A stretch of DNA of 64,000 bases from Amphiplicatus metriothermophilus (GTDB taxonomy: Bacteria > Pseudomonadota > Alphaproteobacteria > Caulobacterales > Parvularculaceae): the NCBI RefSeq assembly GCF_900199215.1, contig NZ_FZQA01000002.1, positions 261,501 to 325,500 on the forward strand, read 5' to 3'. How positions within the stretch are numbered: position 1 is the stretch's first letter; every line of letters begins with the position of its first letter. The translations under genes and the position numbers were made by a program. This document shows positions 54,931 to 61,469 of this stretch, piece after piece. Under the pieces are notes generated by a model. It was not told where the DNA came from, did no database searches, and worked only from the letters and a program-made list of their open reading frames with translations.

Positions 54931-56205
54931 CTAGACCATGTCGCGGACCAGCGCGTCAATGTCCAGCCAGCTGAACATGGTGCAGCTGTCGGATACGCCG
55001 AACGGCATGAACATCCGCCGTCCGAAAGCCAGCGCGCCGCAGGTGTAGACGACGTTCGGCACGTAGCCCACGCGCGTATCGTCCGCCGGAGACAGGATCG
55101 GCTCGCGCGTGCGGGCGAGAACCCGGCGGGGGTTCTTCTTGTCCAGCAGCAGCGCGCCGATGGAATATTTACGCATGGGCCCGACGCCGTGCGTGAGCAG
55201 AAGCCAGCCTTCGTCGATCTCGACCGGCGCGCCGCAATTGCCGATCTGTACGAGCTCCCAGGGATAAACCGGCGCGGCGATCTTCTCTCCCGTCTCCCAA
55301 TGGGCGACATCGTCGGACTCCAGATAATAAAGATTTTCGTTGTCCTGCCGGCCGATCATGGCGTAGCGCCCGCCGATGCGTCGGGGAAACAGCGCCATGC
55401 CCTTGTTGCGCGAGGCCGCGCCCGTCATCGGCGAGAGGATGAAGGTCTGGAAGTCGCGCGTCTGGAGAAGCTGGGACGCGATGGCCGATCCGGAATAAGC
55501 CGTATATGTTCCATAATATACGGGTCCATCCTCGTCGTCTTCGAAGCGCACGAGGCGCAGATCCTCGAGCCCGTTGCGTTGCGCGGGCGTGGCCGGGAAA
55601 AGAACCGTTCCCGAAAGCGCCGTCTCCGGCTCCCGGATCATGACGACCCGTTCGCCTTCGACCCGCGCCTCGGCGGCGACGGAGACGGGCGGGCGCTTTG
55701 CGAGGGTCATGTCGCCGTTGCGGCTGAGCAGGCCTTCGCGAAACTCGATCGATGAAATGTGTCCCTCGCCCACCGCCCGCAAGGACATGACGAACCGAAG
55801 CGCGCCTCTGGGCGCGTCGTTCTGGTCGGGATGCGGAACGACGCTGGGATTCATCAGCGCCGCGGCGGCGTAGGCGTATTCGTGGCTGAGATAGGCGCCG
55901 ATGAGCTGGCGCTGGTCAGGTTTGAGATTGTCCTTGAGCCCGAGCTCGGCCGCGATCTGCTCATAGCGCCGCTCGAAGAAGCGGTGAGTCTCCCAGTGGC
56001 GATGGGCGAACTCCTCGTGCACGATGCGAAGCACCTCCAGACAGGTCGCCTCGTCCATGGCGCGCACGGCCTCGACGATCCGATGCGCCCGCGAGGTCTG
56101 CACGGGATTGAGATCGCGCGGCTCCACCGCCAGGTGAAACGGCCTGATGACGACGCGCTGAGGGTCAGCGCACAGGCGAAGCGGCATGTGCGTGAAGATC
56201 GCCAT
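54931..56205 (-). CDS. GH130/GT108-like mannoside phosphorylase or mannosyltransferase
   Basis: A 424-residue five-bladed beta-propeller protein resembling GH130 family enzymes, which phosphorolyse beta-mannosides (beta-1,2 or beta-1,4) to mannose 1-phosphate, and the related GT108 family that can also use GDP-mannose. Visible family blocks are NGLEDLRLVRF, SRNKGMALFPRRIGGRYAMIGR, and GNCGAPVEIDEGWLLLTHGVG. The N-terminal 100 residues form an extra helical region. A strong ribosome-binding site (AAGGAGG) precedes the ATG. It sits between a GT4-fusion and a ManC-fusion gene; the product mannose 1-phosphate would be the ManC substrate. Confidence 0.82.
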   Translation of the reverse strand: MAIFTHMPLRLCADPQRVVIRPFHLAVEPRDLNPVQTSRAHRIVEAVRAMDEATCLEVLRIVHEEFAHRHWETHRFFERRYEQIAAELGLKDNLKPDQRQLIGAYLSHEYAYAAAALMNPSVVPHPDQNDAPRGALRFVMSLRAVGEGHISSIEFREGLLSRNGDMTLAKRPPVSVAAEARVEGERVVMIREPETALSGTVLFPATPAQRNGLEDLRLVRFEDDEDGPVYYGTYTAYSGSAIASQLLQTRDFQTFILSPMTGAASRNKGMALFPRRIGGRYAMIGRQDNENLYYLESDDVAHWETGEKIAAPVYPWELVQIGNCGAPVEIDEGWLLLTHGVGPMRKYSIGALLLDKKNPRRVLARTREPILSPADDTRVGYVPNVVYTCGALAFGRRMFMPFGVSDSCTMFSWLDIDALVRDMV

Positions 56206-56265
56206 AGCCCCTCCTTCTTCGACCTGCCCGTTGCTCGGTCTGTCCGTCGCCCCCCTGCCCGCCGA

Positions 56266-58587
56266 TCAGCCTGCAAGCTGCGCCGTTTCGGCGGCGCGGG
56301 CGGCGGCCTTTTCCAGACGCTTCATCGACTGGACCGCCTGCAGATAGGACAGCGCCGATTCCGCGCCCTGATTGAAGTTCGCATTATAGGGCGTCAGGCC
56401 GTCGAAGCAGAGACCGTCCTCGGGCTGGGCGAGAACGAGGCCGAGATCGTTCCCGCCGAAATACCAGTCATAGGCGCGCCGCGCCTCTTCGAGCCAGCGC
56501 TCCTCGCCCGACGCGGCGTAGGCGGCTGCGCAGGCGTCGATTGTGGCGGCGGCTTCGAGCGGCTGCTGGTCGAAGGGTTTCGGCGCGGTCCGATGCGCGC
56601 CGAAACTGTCCGTGCCGACCGGCCGGAACGCGCCGCCCCGGCCCGTCTGTTTCCTGCAGAGCCAGGCGAGCGCGTCCGCTCCGGTTTCGATCCACGCCCG
56701 CCGGCCCAGGGTCTCGCCGGCGACGATCAGCGCCTGCGGCAGACGGGCGTTGTCATAGGCGAGCACGTTCTCGAACCAGCGCCATTCCGGCCCGGCGTAA
56801 GCATCGAAACCGCGCTTCAGCCGGCCGGCGAGGTCGGCGGCGAGGCGGCGCGCGTCGGGGTGGAACGGTTTGGCGCGCAGGAGCGCGCACAGGCCGAGAA
56901 GCACGAAAGCCTGGGCCCGCGGCGAACGCAGGCGCTCCATATGCGGCATGGCCCGCGCGGCGAGATCGCGCGCCCAGCGGCGCAGCTGCGGGTCGCGCGC
57001 CTGGGCCGCCGCGACGGCGACGGCCTGAAAACTGCGCCCGACGCTGTCCTCCGAGCCCGCCTCCTCCAGCCAGCGCCGGTCGTAAGACATGAAGTTGCGA
57101 AAGGCGCCGCGCTCTTCGTTCCAGGCGTGGTTCACGAATGCGGCGTAGATCCAGGCCAGTCGCGCGGCCGTCGGATCGCCCCCTTCTTCGCCGGCGAGCG
57201 GGCATGTCAACATCAGCGCGCGGGCGTTGTCGTCCACGCAATAGCCGTGATTGCGGTCCGGCACGCCGAAAAGACCGTGCTGAAGGAGCCCGCAATCGTC
57301 CGTAAACCGCGCAAGCCCCTCCAGCGACGGCGTCGAGGCCAGCCGATCGCGGCGCGCCTGCCGCAGGCTGACGACCTTGCCGTCGCCGTTCGAATCCATC
57401 GCCGCGTCGCGGAAAATCTCCAGATAGCGCTCGGCGATCCGCGGCCAGATCATGGAGCGCCCGGCGGCGTAGGCTTTGGCGCGCATCCCCTCGCGCAGGG
57501 TCTCGTCGCACAGCAGCCTGACCGCCGCGTCAGCGAGCGCCCGCTCGTCGCGGAACGGCGCGAGCACGCCCCTGCCTTCCGCCAGGAGCTCGGCGGCGTG
57601 CCAATAGGGCGTCGAGATCACCGGCTTGCCGAGCGCGACGGCGTAGCTCAGCGTGCCGGAAGTGATCTGCGCTTCGTTGAGATAGGGGGTCACATAGACG
57701 TCCGCCGCGCGAAGATAGGAAAGCAGCGTGTCCGCGTCCGCATAGCGATTGACGAAAACGACGTTCTCCCCGACGCCAAGCGAATCTGCGAGCGCCTTCA
57801 GCTCGTTGCGATAGGCTTCGCCCTCGCGCGCGATCAGATGCGGATGCGTCGCGCCGAGCACCACATAGAAGGCGCGCGGGCGCGCCTCGAGAATCCGCGG
57901 CATCGCCCGGATCATGTATTCGAGGCCCTTGTTGGGAGACAAAAGGCCGAAGGTCAGCAGCACGTCGCGCCCCTCAAGCCCCAATTCGGCCTTGTAGGGC
58001 GCGGCGTCAGACAGCGGCAGATCCGGCGCGCCGTGGGGGGCGTAGGCGATCCTGGCCGGCGGAATATCGTAGACCCGGCGCAGGATTTGCTCGCCGCGGC
58101 GCGCCATCACGATAAGACGCGAAGCGCGCGCGGCGAGCCGTTCCAGCGCCCGGCGCTGATCTTCGTCCGGATTCGCCAGCACAGTGTGCAGCGTCACGAC
58201 GACCGGCGCATCGAGCGCCTCGACGAAATCAAGCAGATATTCCCCGGCCGGTCCGCCGAAGAGGCCGTATTCATGCTGTATGCAGACGACGTCGGGATGC
58301 AGCTCATTCACCCGCTCGGCCGCGGCGCGATAGGATCGGCGATCCATCTGGGAGACCGTTTCGATCACCTCCGGCGAAAAATCGTACCGCCCGCCCGGAT
58401 CGATCATGGCGACGACGCCGATGCGCGCTTCCGGCGCGGCCTTTTCGAGCGCGGCCCGGATATCGGCGGTGAAGGTCGCGATGCCGCAACGGCGCGGCGG
58501 ATAGCTCCCGACAAGGACGATATTGCGGATTCCGGTCGCCGTCGCGCGACGCGCAGACGGTTTGTCCTGCGATGCGGCGTGGTTCAT
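56266..58587 (-). CDS. GT4 glycosyltransferase fused to a predicted (alpha/alpha)-barrel domain
   Basis: A 773-residue fusion. Residues about 20-400 are a GT-B glycosyltransferase of family 4 (VGSYPPRRCGIATFTADI, GLLSPNKGLEYMIRAMP, PYLNEAQITSGTLSYAVALGKPVIST with the GT4 nucleotide-sugar region). Residues about 415-760 are an all-helical region with repeats such as FGVPDRNHGYCVDDNARALM and QGAESALSYLQAV, resembling (alpha/alpha)6 glycoside-hydrolase or epimerase barrels. No signal or anchor, so probably cytoplasmic. Donor and acceptor are unknown; GDP-mannose is suggested by the operon. First gene of the operon, behind a consensus RpoH promoter. Confidence 0.87.
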   Translation of the reverse strand: MNHAASQDKPSARRATATGIRNIVLVGSYPPRRCGIATFTADIRAALEKAAPEARIGVVAMIDPGGRYDFSPEVIETVSQMDRRSYRAAAERVNELHPDVVCIQHEYGLFGGPAGEYLLDFVEALDAPVVVTLHTVLANPDEDQRRALERLAARASRLIVMARRGEQILRRVYDIPPARIAYAPHGAPDLPLSDAAPYKAELGLEGRDVLLTFGLLSPNKGLEYMIRAMPRILEARPRAFYVVLGATHPHLIAREGEAYRNELKALADSLGVGENVVFVNRYADADTLLSYLRAADVYVTPYLNEAQITSGTLSYAVALGKPVISTPYWHAAELLAEGRGVLAPFRDERALADAAVRLLCDETLREGMRAKAYAAGRSMIWPRIAERYLEIFRDAAMDSNGDGKVVSLRQARRDRLASTPSLEGLARFTDDCGLLQHGLFGVPDRNHGYCVDDNARALMLTCPLAGEEGGDPTAARLAWIYAAFVNHAWNEERGAFRNFMSYDRRWLEEAGSEDSVGRSFQAVAVAAAQARDPQLRRWARDLAARAMPHMERLRSPRAQAFVLLGLCALLRAKPFHPDARRLAADLAGRLKRGFDAYAGPEWRWFENVLAYDNARLPQALIVAGETLGRRAWIETGADALAWLCRKQTGRGGAFRPVGTDSFGAHRTAPKPFDQQPLEAAATIDACAAAYAASGEERWLEEARRAYDWYFGGNDLGLVLAQPEDGLCFDGLTPYNANFNQGAESALSYLQAVQSMKRLEKAAARAAETAQLAG

Positions 58588-58863
58588 CGTCTTCGCTCTC
58601 TCCCAGGCTTTCTATGGTTCAGCTTCGCGCGCAGGGGACGACGTTTCCCGCGCGCCGATGGCGCGTGGAGATTGCGAAGCGCTTAACTGGGAATGGAGGC
58701 GAAGTGCTTGAGAAGACGCGCAGGCGCGCCGCGCGCGAATGAACGGTTTATGACTTGTCGAAGCGGTAGAACTCTCCTCGAGGGTTCCATGACTGCTTCC
58801 GTTTCGATTTTCGCGCGGCGTTACGCGCCGTTCAGTAAACGCTCCTTCGACTGCCTGTCCTGA
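58588..58863. other. Leader region before the GT4 operon (no gene seen)
   Basis: About 275 bases between the GT4 start and the RpoH-type promoter on the minus strand. I see no convincing coding frame or RNA family in it. On the minus strand the end near the gene contains AGAGAGCGAAGACG before the ATG as a weak ribosome-binding site. The 3' part has moderate AT content. Confidence 0.4.
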
Positions 58864-58894
58864 CTCAGATAGGATCGCGGCCGCGCGATGCAAG
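58864..58894 (-). promoter_or_regulatory. Consensus RpoH (heat-shock) promoter facing the GT4-GH130-ManC operon
   Basis: On the minus strand, CTTG (58894-58891), 17 bases, then CCTATCTGAG (58873-58864). This matches the alphaproteobacterial heat-shock promoter consensus CTTG-N17/18-CYTATNTNNG at every fixed position. The expected start site is near 58857, about 270 bases before the GT4 ATG. A full match is expected well under once by chance in this window (my rough estimate). Confidence 0.7.
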
Positions 58895-58930
58895 GGCCGG
58901 CCTGCGACCCGTTTTCCCCAACCGCGAGCG

Positions 58931-58958
58931 CTTGAACCGCGCCGCGCGCGCGCTAGAT
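58931..58958 (+). promoter_or_regulatory. Possible RpoH-like promoter facing the small gene
   Basis: CTTG (58931-58934), 17 bases, then GCTAGAT (58952-58958). It matches five of seven positions of the -10 consensus CYTATNT at the right spacing and sits 85 bases before the small gene at 59043. Confidence 0.4.
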
Positions 58959-59042
58959 CAGGGACGGCCTGCCGCATGCGCCATGGCCGGCGCGGCGGCC
59001 GGCGTCCACCGGGGGCCGGTGAAACGGCTGAAAGAGGAAGAC

Positions 59043-59372
59043 ATGCGCGAAATGATCCCGCACGCGGCTGACCGCAAGGCCGACGCCCTTCCCTATCTTG
59101 CGCGCTTTGCGCGCGCCGCCGACGCCGGCCTGGGCGCGGCCGATTTCCTTGGCAAGAGCGGCCTCGTCGCGGCGATGACCGCGCTCGTCCCGTTCTACTG
59201 GAACCCGCCGCTCTGGGTCGCGCTGCTGACCTGGCCGCGGGGGGTTGAAGCCGATCGCCTTCGCCGGCGTCCGCAGCGCGTCGCCGGGAAAGGGGTCCCC
59301 TCTCGCCCCGCCGGCGACCCATCCGCCGCCAACGACAACCGCCGGACGAGGCCGGCGCGCCAGGCCGCGTAA
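59043..59372 (+). CDS. Small protein of unknown function
   Basis: A 109-residue protein with AGAGGAAG just before the ATG. The N-terminal half is helical (YLARFARAADAGLGAADFLG); a hydrophobic segment, MTALVPFYWNPPLWVALLTW (about 43-62), could be one membrane helix. The tail is basic and ends in SAANDNRRTRPARQAA, an AANDNRR-type ending common in small alphaproteobacterial proteins. I do not recognise a family. A heat-shock-like promoter lies 85 bases upstream. An in-frame start 111 bases earlier has a less likely sequence. Confidence 0.45.
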   Translation: MREMIPHAADRKADALPYLARFARAADAGLGAADFLGKSGLVAAMTALVPFYWNPPLWVALLTWPRGVEADRLRRRPQRVAGKGVPSRPAGDPSAANDNRRTRPARQAA

Positions 59373-59387
59373 AGCGGCGGCGATCCT

Positions 59388-59415
59388 CTTGAAACGGACG
59401 ATGCCTTTCCTAGCT
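59388..59415 (+). promoter_or_regulatory. RpoH-like promoter facing the hsp20 array
   Basis: CTTG (59388-59391), 17 bases, then CCTAGCT (59409-59415), matching the heat-shock -10 consensus CYTATNT in six of seven positions. The downstream gene is hsp20 number 1, about 295 bases away, so the transcript would have a long leader. Confidence 0.5.
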
Positions 59416-59710
59416 CATTATTGCGGGTTGCCGAGGCCGGAGCCCGCGGCCAACGCCTGATCTTCCGGCCCCTCCGGCCGCAGCGGTCAGGCGTCATGCC
59501 GCTCCGACGCGAGGGCATGGACAGGGCCGTTTGAGCGAACGCCGCCGCACGGGCGTTCTTCGTCGGCGGACGGTTCCCGACGGGCCGCACGCCGCCCTTC
59601 GCGCCAGGGTCCCGGCGCGACGCTCCCCGCACCAAGTGGTTCGCCTTTATGTCGGCGCGACGGAACGCGGTCCCCCGGCCGCGCCGTCGGCCCGAGACGG
59701 ATGGAGGTGC
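59416..59710 (+). other. Long GC-rich leader before the hsp20 array (no gene seen)
   Basis: About 295 bases between the heat-shock-like promoter and the first hsp20 ATG. It contains no convincing coding frame. It is very GC-rich and able to form many pairings. I looked for a ROSE-type thermometer motif near the GGAGG ribosome-binding site and did not find it. Other thermosensor designs cannot be excluded. Confidence 0.4.
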
Positions 59711-59716
59711 ATGACC

Positions 59717-60187
59717 ATGTGGAGCCTGTACGACAGAGGACCCGACTGGGGCGGCTTCGGCTGGGATCCTTTCGCCGAATTCCGTCGTCTCCAGAACGAA
59801 GTGAACCGCCTGTTCGAGGACCTTTCCGGCTTCGACGCGCCGGGCGAGGTCGCGCGCGCGGGCGTTTATCCGCCGGTCAACCTTTACGTCAATGACGAAG
59901 GCCTGCTGCTGACCGCGGAGCTGCCCGGCTTCGACGACGACTCGATCGAGCTCACGGTGCGCGAGGACACGCTGACGCTGAGCGGCGAGATCGCGCCGGC
60001 CAATGACGACGGCCGGGTCGGCTGGCGTCGCCGCGAGCGCGGCCGCGGGCGCTTCACGCGCACGGTGGAGCTGCCGTTCCGAATCGACCCGGACGGGGTC
60101 GACGCGCGTTTCCACGACGGCGTGCTCGAAATCGAAATGCGCCGTCCCGAACAGGACAAGCCGCGCCGCATAGCGATCAACGCCTGA
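59717..60187 (+). CDS. Hsp20/alpha-crystallin small heat-shock protein (1 of 3)
   Basis: A 156-residue holdase chaperone. The alpha-crystallin domain spans about residues 53-150 (VNLYVNDEGLLLTAELPGFDDDSIELTV ... DGVDARFHDGVLEIEM) and the C-terminal anchor IAI is present. The N-terminus is rich in Trp, Gly and Asp and short. GGAGG lies at 59703-59707, nine bases before the ATG at 59717; an ATG at 59711 is only three bases after it, so 59717 is preferred. First of three consecutive hsp20 genes. Confidence 0.92.
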   Translation: MWSLYDRGPDWGGFGWDPFAEFRRLQNEVNRLFEDLSGFDAPGEVARAGVYPPVNLYVNDEGLLLTAELPGFDDDSIELTVREDTLTLSGEIAPANDDGRVGWRRRERGRGRFTRTVELPFRIDPDGVDARFHDGVLEIEMRRPEQDKPRRIAINA

Positions 60188-60223
60188 CGGCGGCGTGACG
60201 GATGCGAAGGATGGAGGACGATT

Positions 60224-60622
60224 ATGAGCATGGAACTCGTCAAATCCGACGCGGGCGCGAATGTGACGCCCTTCGAGGAACGGCGCCCGCGCGCGCTTTA
60301 TCGTCCGGCGACCGATATCTTCGAGACGGACGATGCGGTCGTGCTGGAGCTTGAGCTGCCCGGCGTCGCGCGCGATTCGGTCGACGTGTCGCTGGAAAAC
60401 CGCGTGCTGACGATTCGCGGTCAGACGCCCCGGCGCAAACGCGAAGGCTGGCAGCAGATCTACGCCGAATATGGCGAAGGCGACTATGAGCGCGTCTTCA
60501 GCCTGTCGGAGGAGATCGACCGCGACAAGATTCAGGCCTCGTTCAGAAACGGGGTTCTGAGACTCGAACTGCCCAAGGTGGACACGGCCAAGACCCGGCG
60601 CATCAACGTAAAGGCGGCCTGA
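60224..60622 (+). CDS. Hsp20/alpha-crystallin small heat-shock protein (2 of 3)
   Basis: A 132-residue small chaperone with a very short N-terminal arm (about 30 residues) before the alpha-crystallin domain (TDIFETDDAVVLELELPGV ... RNGVLRLELPK). The C-terminal motif is INV. GGAGG lies six bases before the ATG. It is 36 bases after gene 1. The stop codon TGA (60620-60622) lies within the 5' arm of a strong stem-loop. Confidence 0.93.
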   Translation: MSMELVKSDAGANVTPFEERRPRALYRPATDIFETDDAVVLELELPGVARDSVDVSLENRVLTIRGQTPRRKREGWQQIYAEYGEGDYERVFSLSEEIDRDKIQASFRNGVLRLELPKVDTAKTRRINVKAA

Positions 60623-60640
60623 GGCGAAAGCCTTCAGGCC
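60616..60640 (+). other. Stop-codon-spanning stem-loop with GAAA tetraloop
   Basis: GGCCTGA (60616-60622) pairs with TCAGGCC (60634-60640), and GGC/GCC continue the stem around a GAAA loop with one bulged T. The stop codon of hsp20 number 2 is inside the 5' arm. No T-run follows, so it is more likely an RNA-stability or processing element than a terminator. Confidence 0.7.
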
Positions 60641-60676
60641 GTCCGCGCCAGGACTTGCAGCTAAGGAGGTTGACCC

Positions 60677-61213
60677 ATGCGTATTACGGATCTTGTGCCA
60701 TGGAGACGTAAGAAATCCGGCGGCGCGCTCGAGAGCCCCGGCGGGCGAGCGCTCGCCATCCGCGACGGCGGCGACCGCGATCCGGTTTTGTCGCTGCATC
60801 GCGATCTGAATACGGCTTTCGATCGTTTCTTCGACCGGTTCGAACGCTCGTTCTTCGGCGGCGCCGGCGTCGGCTTCTTCAGCCAGCCCCGCGCGGACGT
60901 CGCGGAGTCGGACGACGCGTTCAGGATCAGCATCGACCTGCCGGGTCTCGACGAGAAGGACATCGACGTGACCCTCAGCGGCGACGCGCTGACGATCCGC
61001 GGAGAACGGCGCGAAGAGCGCGAGGAGAACGAGAAGGGATACTTCCTGCACGAGCGCTCCTACGGCTCGTTCTTCCGGTCGATCCCGCTGCCGCCCGGCG
61101 TCGATCCCGATCGGGCCAAGGCGGAGTTCAAGAAAGGCGTTCTTCGGATCACCTTGCCCAAATCCGAGGAAGCCAAACGGCATACGCGCCGGATCGAGGT
61201 CAAGGCCGCCTGA
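60677..61213 (+). CDS. Hsp20/alpha-crystallin small heat-shock protein (3 of 3)
   Basis: A 178-residue small chaperone with the longest N-terminal arm of the three (about 70 residues, starting MRITDLVPWRRKKSGG). The alpha-crystallin domain (about 73-170) has ADVAESDDAFRISIDLPGLDEKDIDVTLSGD split as usual strands and ends KKGVLRITLPK; the C-terminal motif is IEV. A strong ribosome-binding site (AAGGAGG) lies seven bases before the ATG. The stop codon lies in the 5' arm of a stem-loop, as in gene 2. Confidence 0.93.
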   Translation: MRITDLVPWRRKKSGGALESPGGRALAIRDGGDRDPVLSLHRDLNTAFDRFFDRFERSFFGGAGVGFFSQPRADVAESDDAFRISIDLPGLDEKDIDVTLSGDALTIRGERREEREENEKGYFLHERSYGSFFRSIPLPPGVDPDRAKAEFKKGVLRITLPKSEEAKRHTRRIEVKAA

Positions 61214-61225
61214 AGCCGTCAGGCG
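61207..61225 (+). other. Stop-codon-spanning stem-loop after hsp20 number 3
   Basis: CGCCTGA (61207-61213) pairs perfectly with TCAGGCG (61219-61225) around a five-base loop, with the stop TGA in the 5' arm. The core GCCTGA/TCAGGC is the same as in the hairpin after hsp20 number 2. No T-run follows. Confidence 0.65.
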
Positions 61226-61388
61226 CCGGCGGCCTCCCCGGCCCGATGCCCTGGGGAAAGCCGATGCGCGCTGATCCGGCGATCGCCGTCCACGTGGCCG
61301 CGGCGGCGCTGCTGACGCATACGGCGGCCGCATAAGCGCGCCGCACGCCGCGCCGCGCAAGGCGCCTGTGCGGCGCCGCCTTCGCAGC

Positions 61389-61418
61389 TTCGTCGCCGGA
61401 CTTCCGGCCGGCGACGAA
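61389..61418. repeat. Perfect 11-base inverted repeat upstream of the MprF-domain gene
   Basis: TTCGTCGCCGG (61389-61399) and CCGGCGACGAA (61408-61418) around an eight-base loop, about 50 bases before the start of the next gene. No T-run follows on either strand, so it could be a leader hairpin or a protein-binding site. Confidence 0.5.
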
Positions 61419-61469
61419 AGACGAGGAAGACGGAGACGGACGCAGACAGCGGACAGGATGGGAGGGGCG

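Noticed and set aside
59416-59710. ROSE-type RNA thermometer in the hsp20 leader
   Set aside because: The conserved short motif opposite the ribosome-binding site was not found. The leader is only GC-rich.
52679-61225. Genomic island or prophage origin of the heat-shock region
   Set aside because: No integrase, tRNA junction, direct repeats or composition shift seen; the codon style matches the rest of the window.
61264-61335. A 23-residue open frame before the MprF-domain gene
   Set aside because: Low-complexity Ala/Thr sequence, weak ribosome-binding site and no sign of regulatory codons; too little to call a leader peptide.
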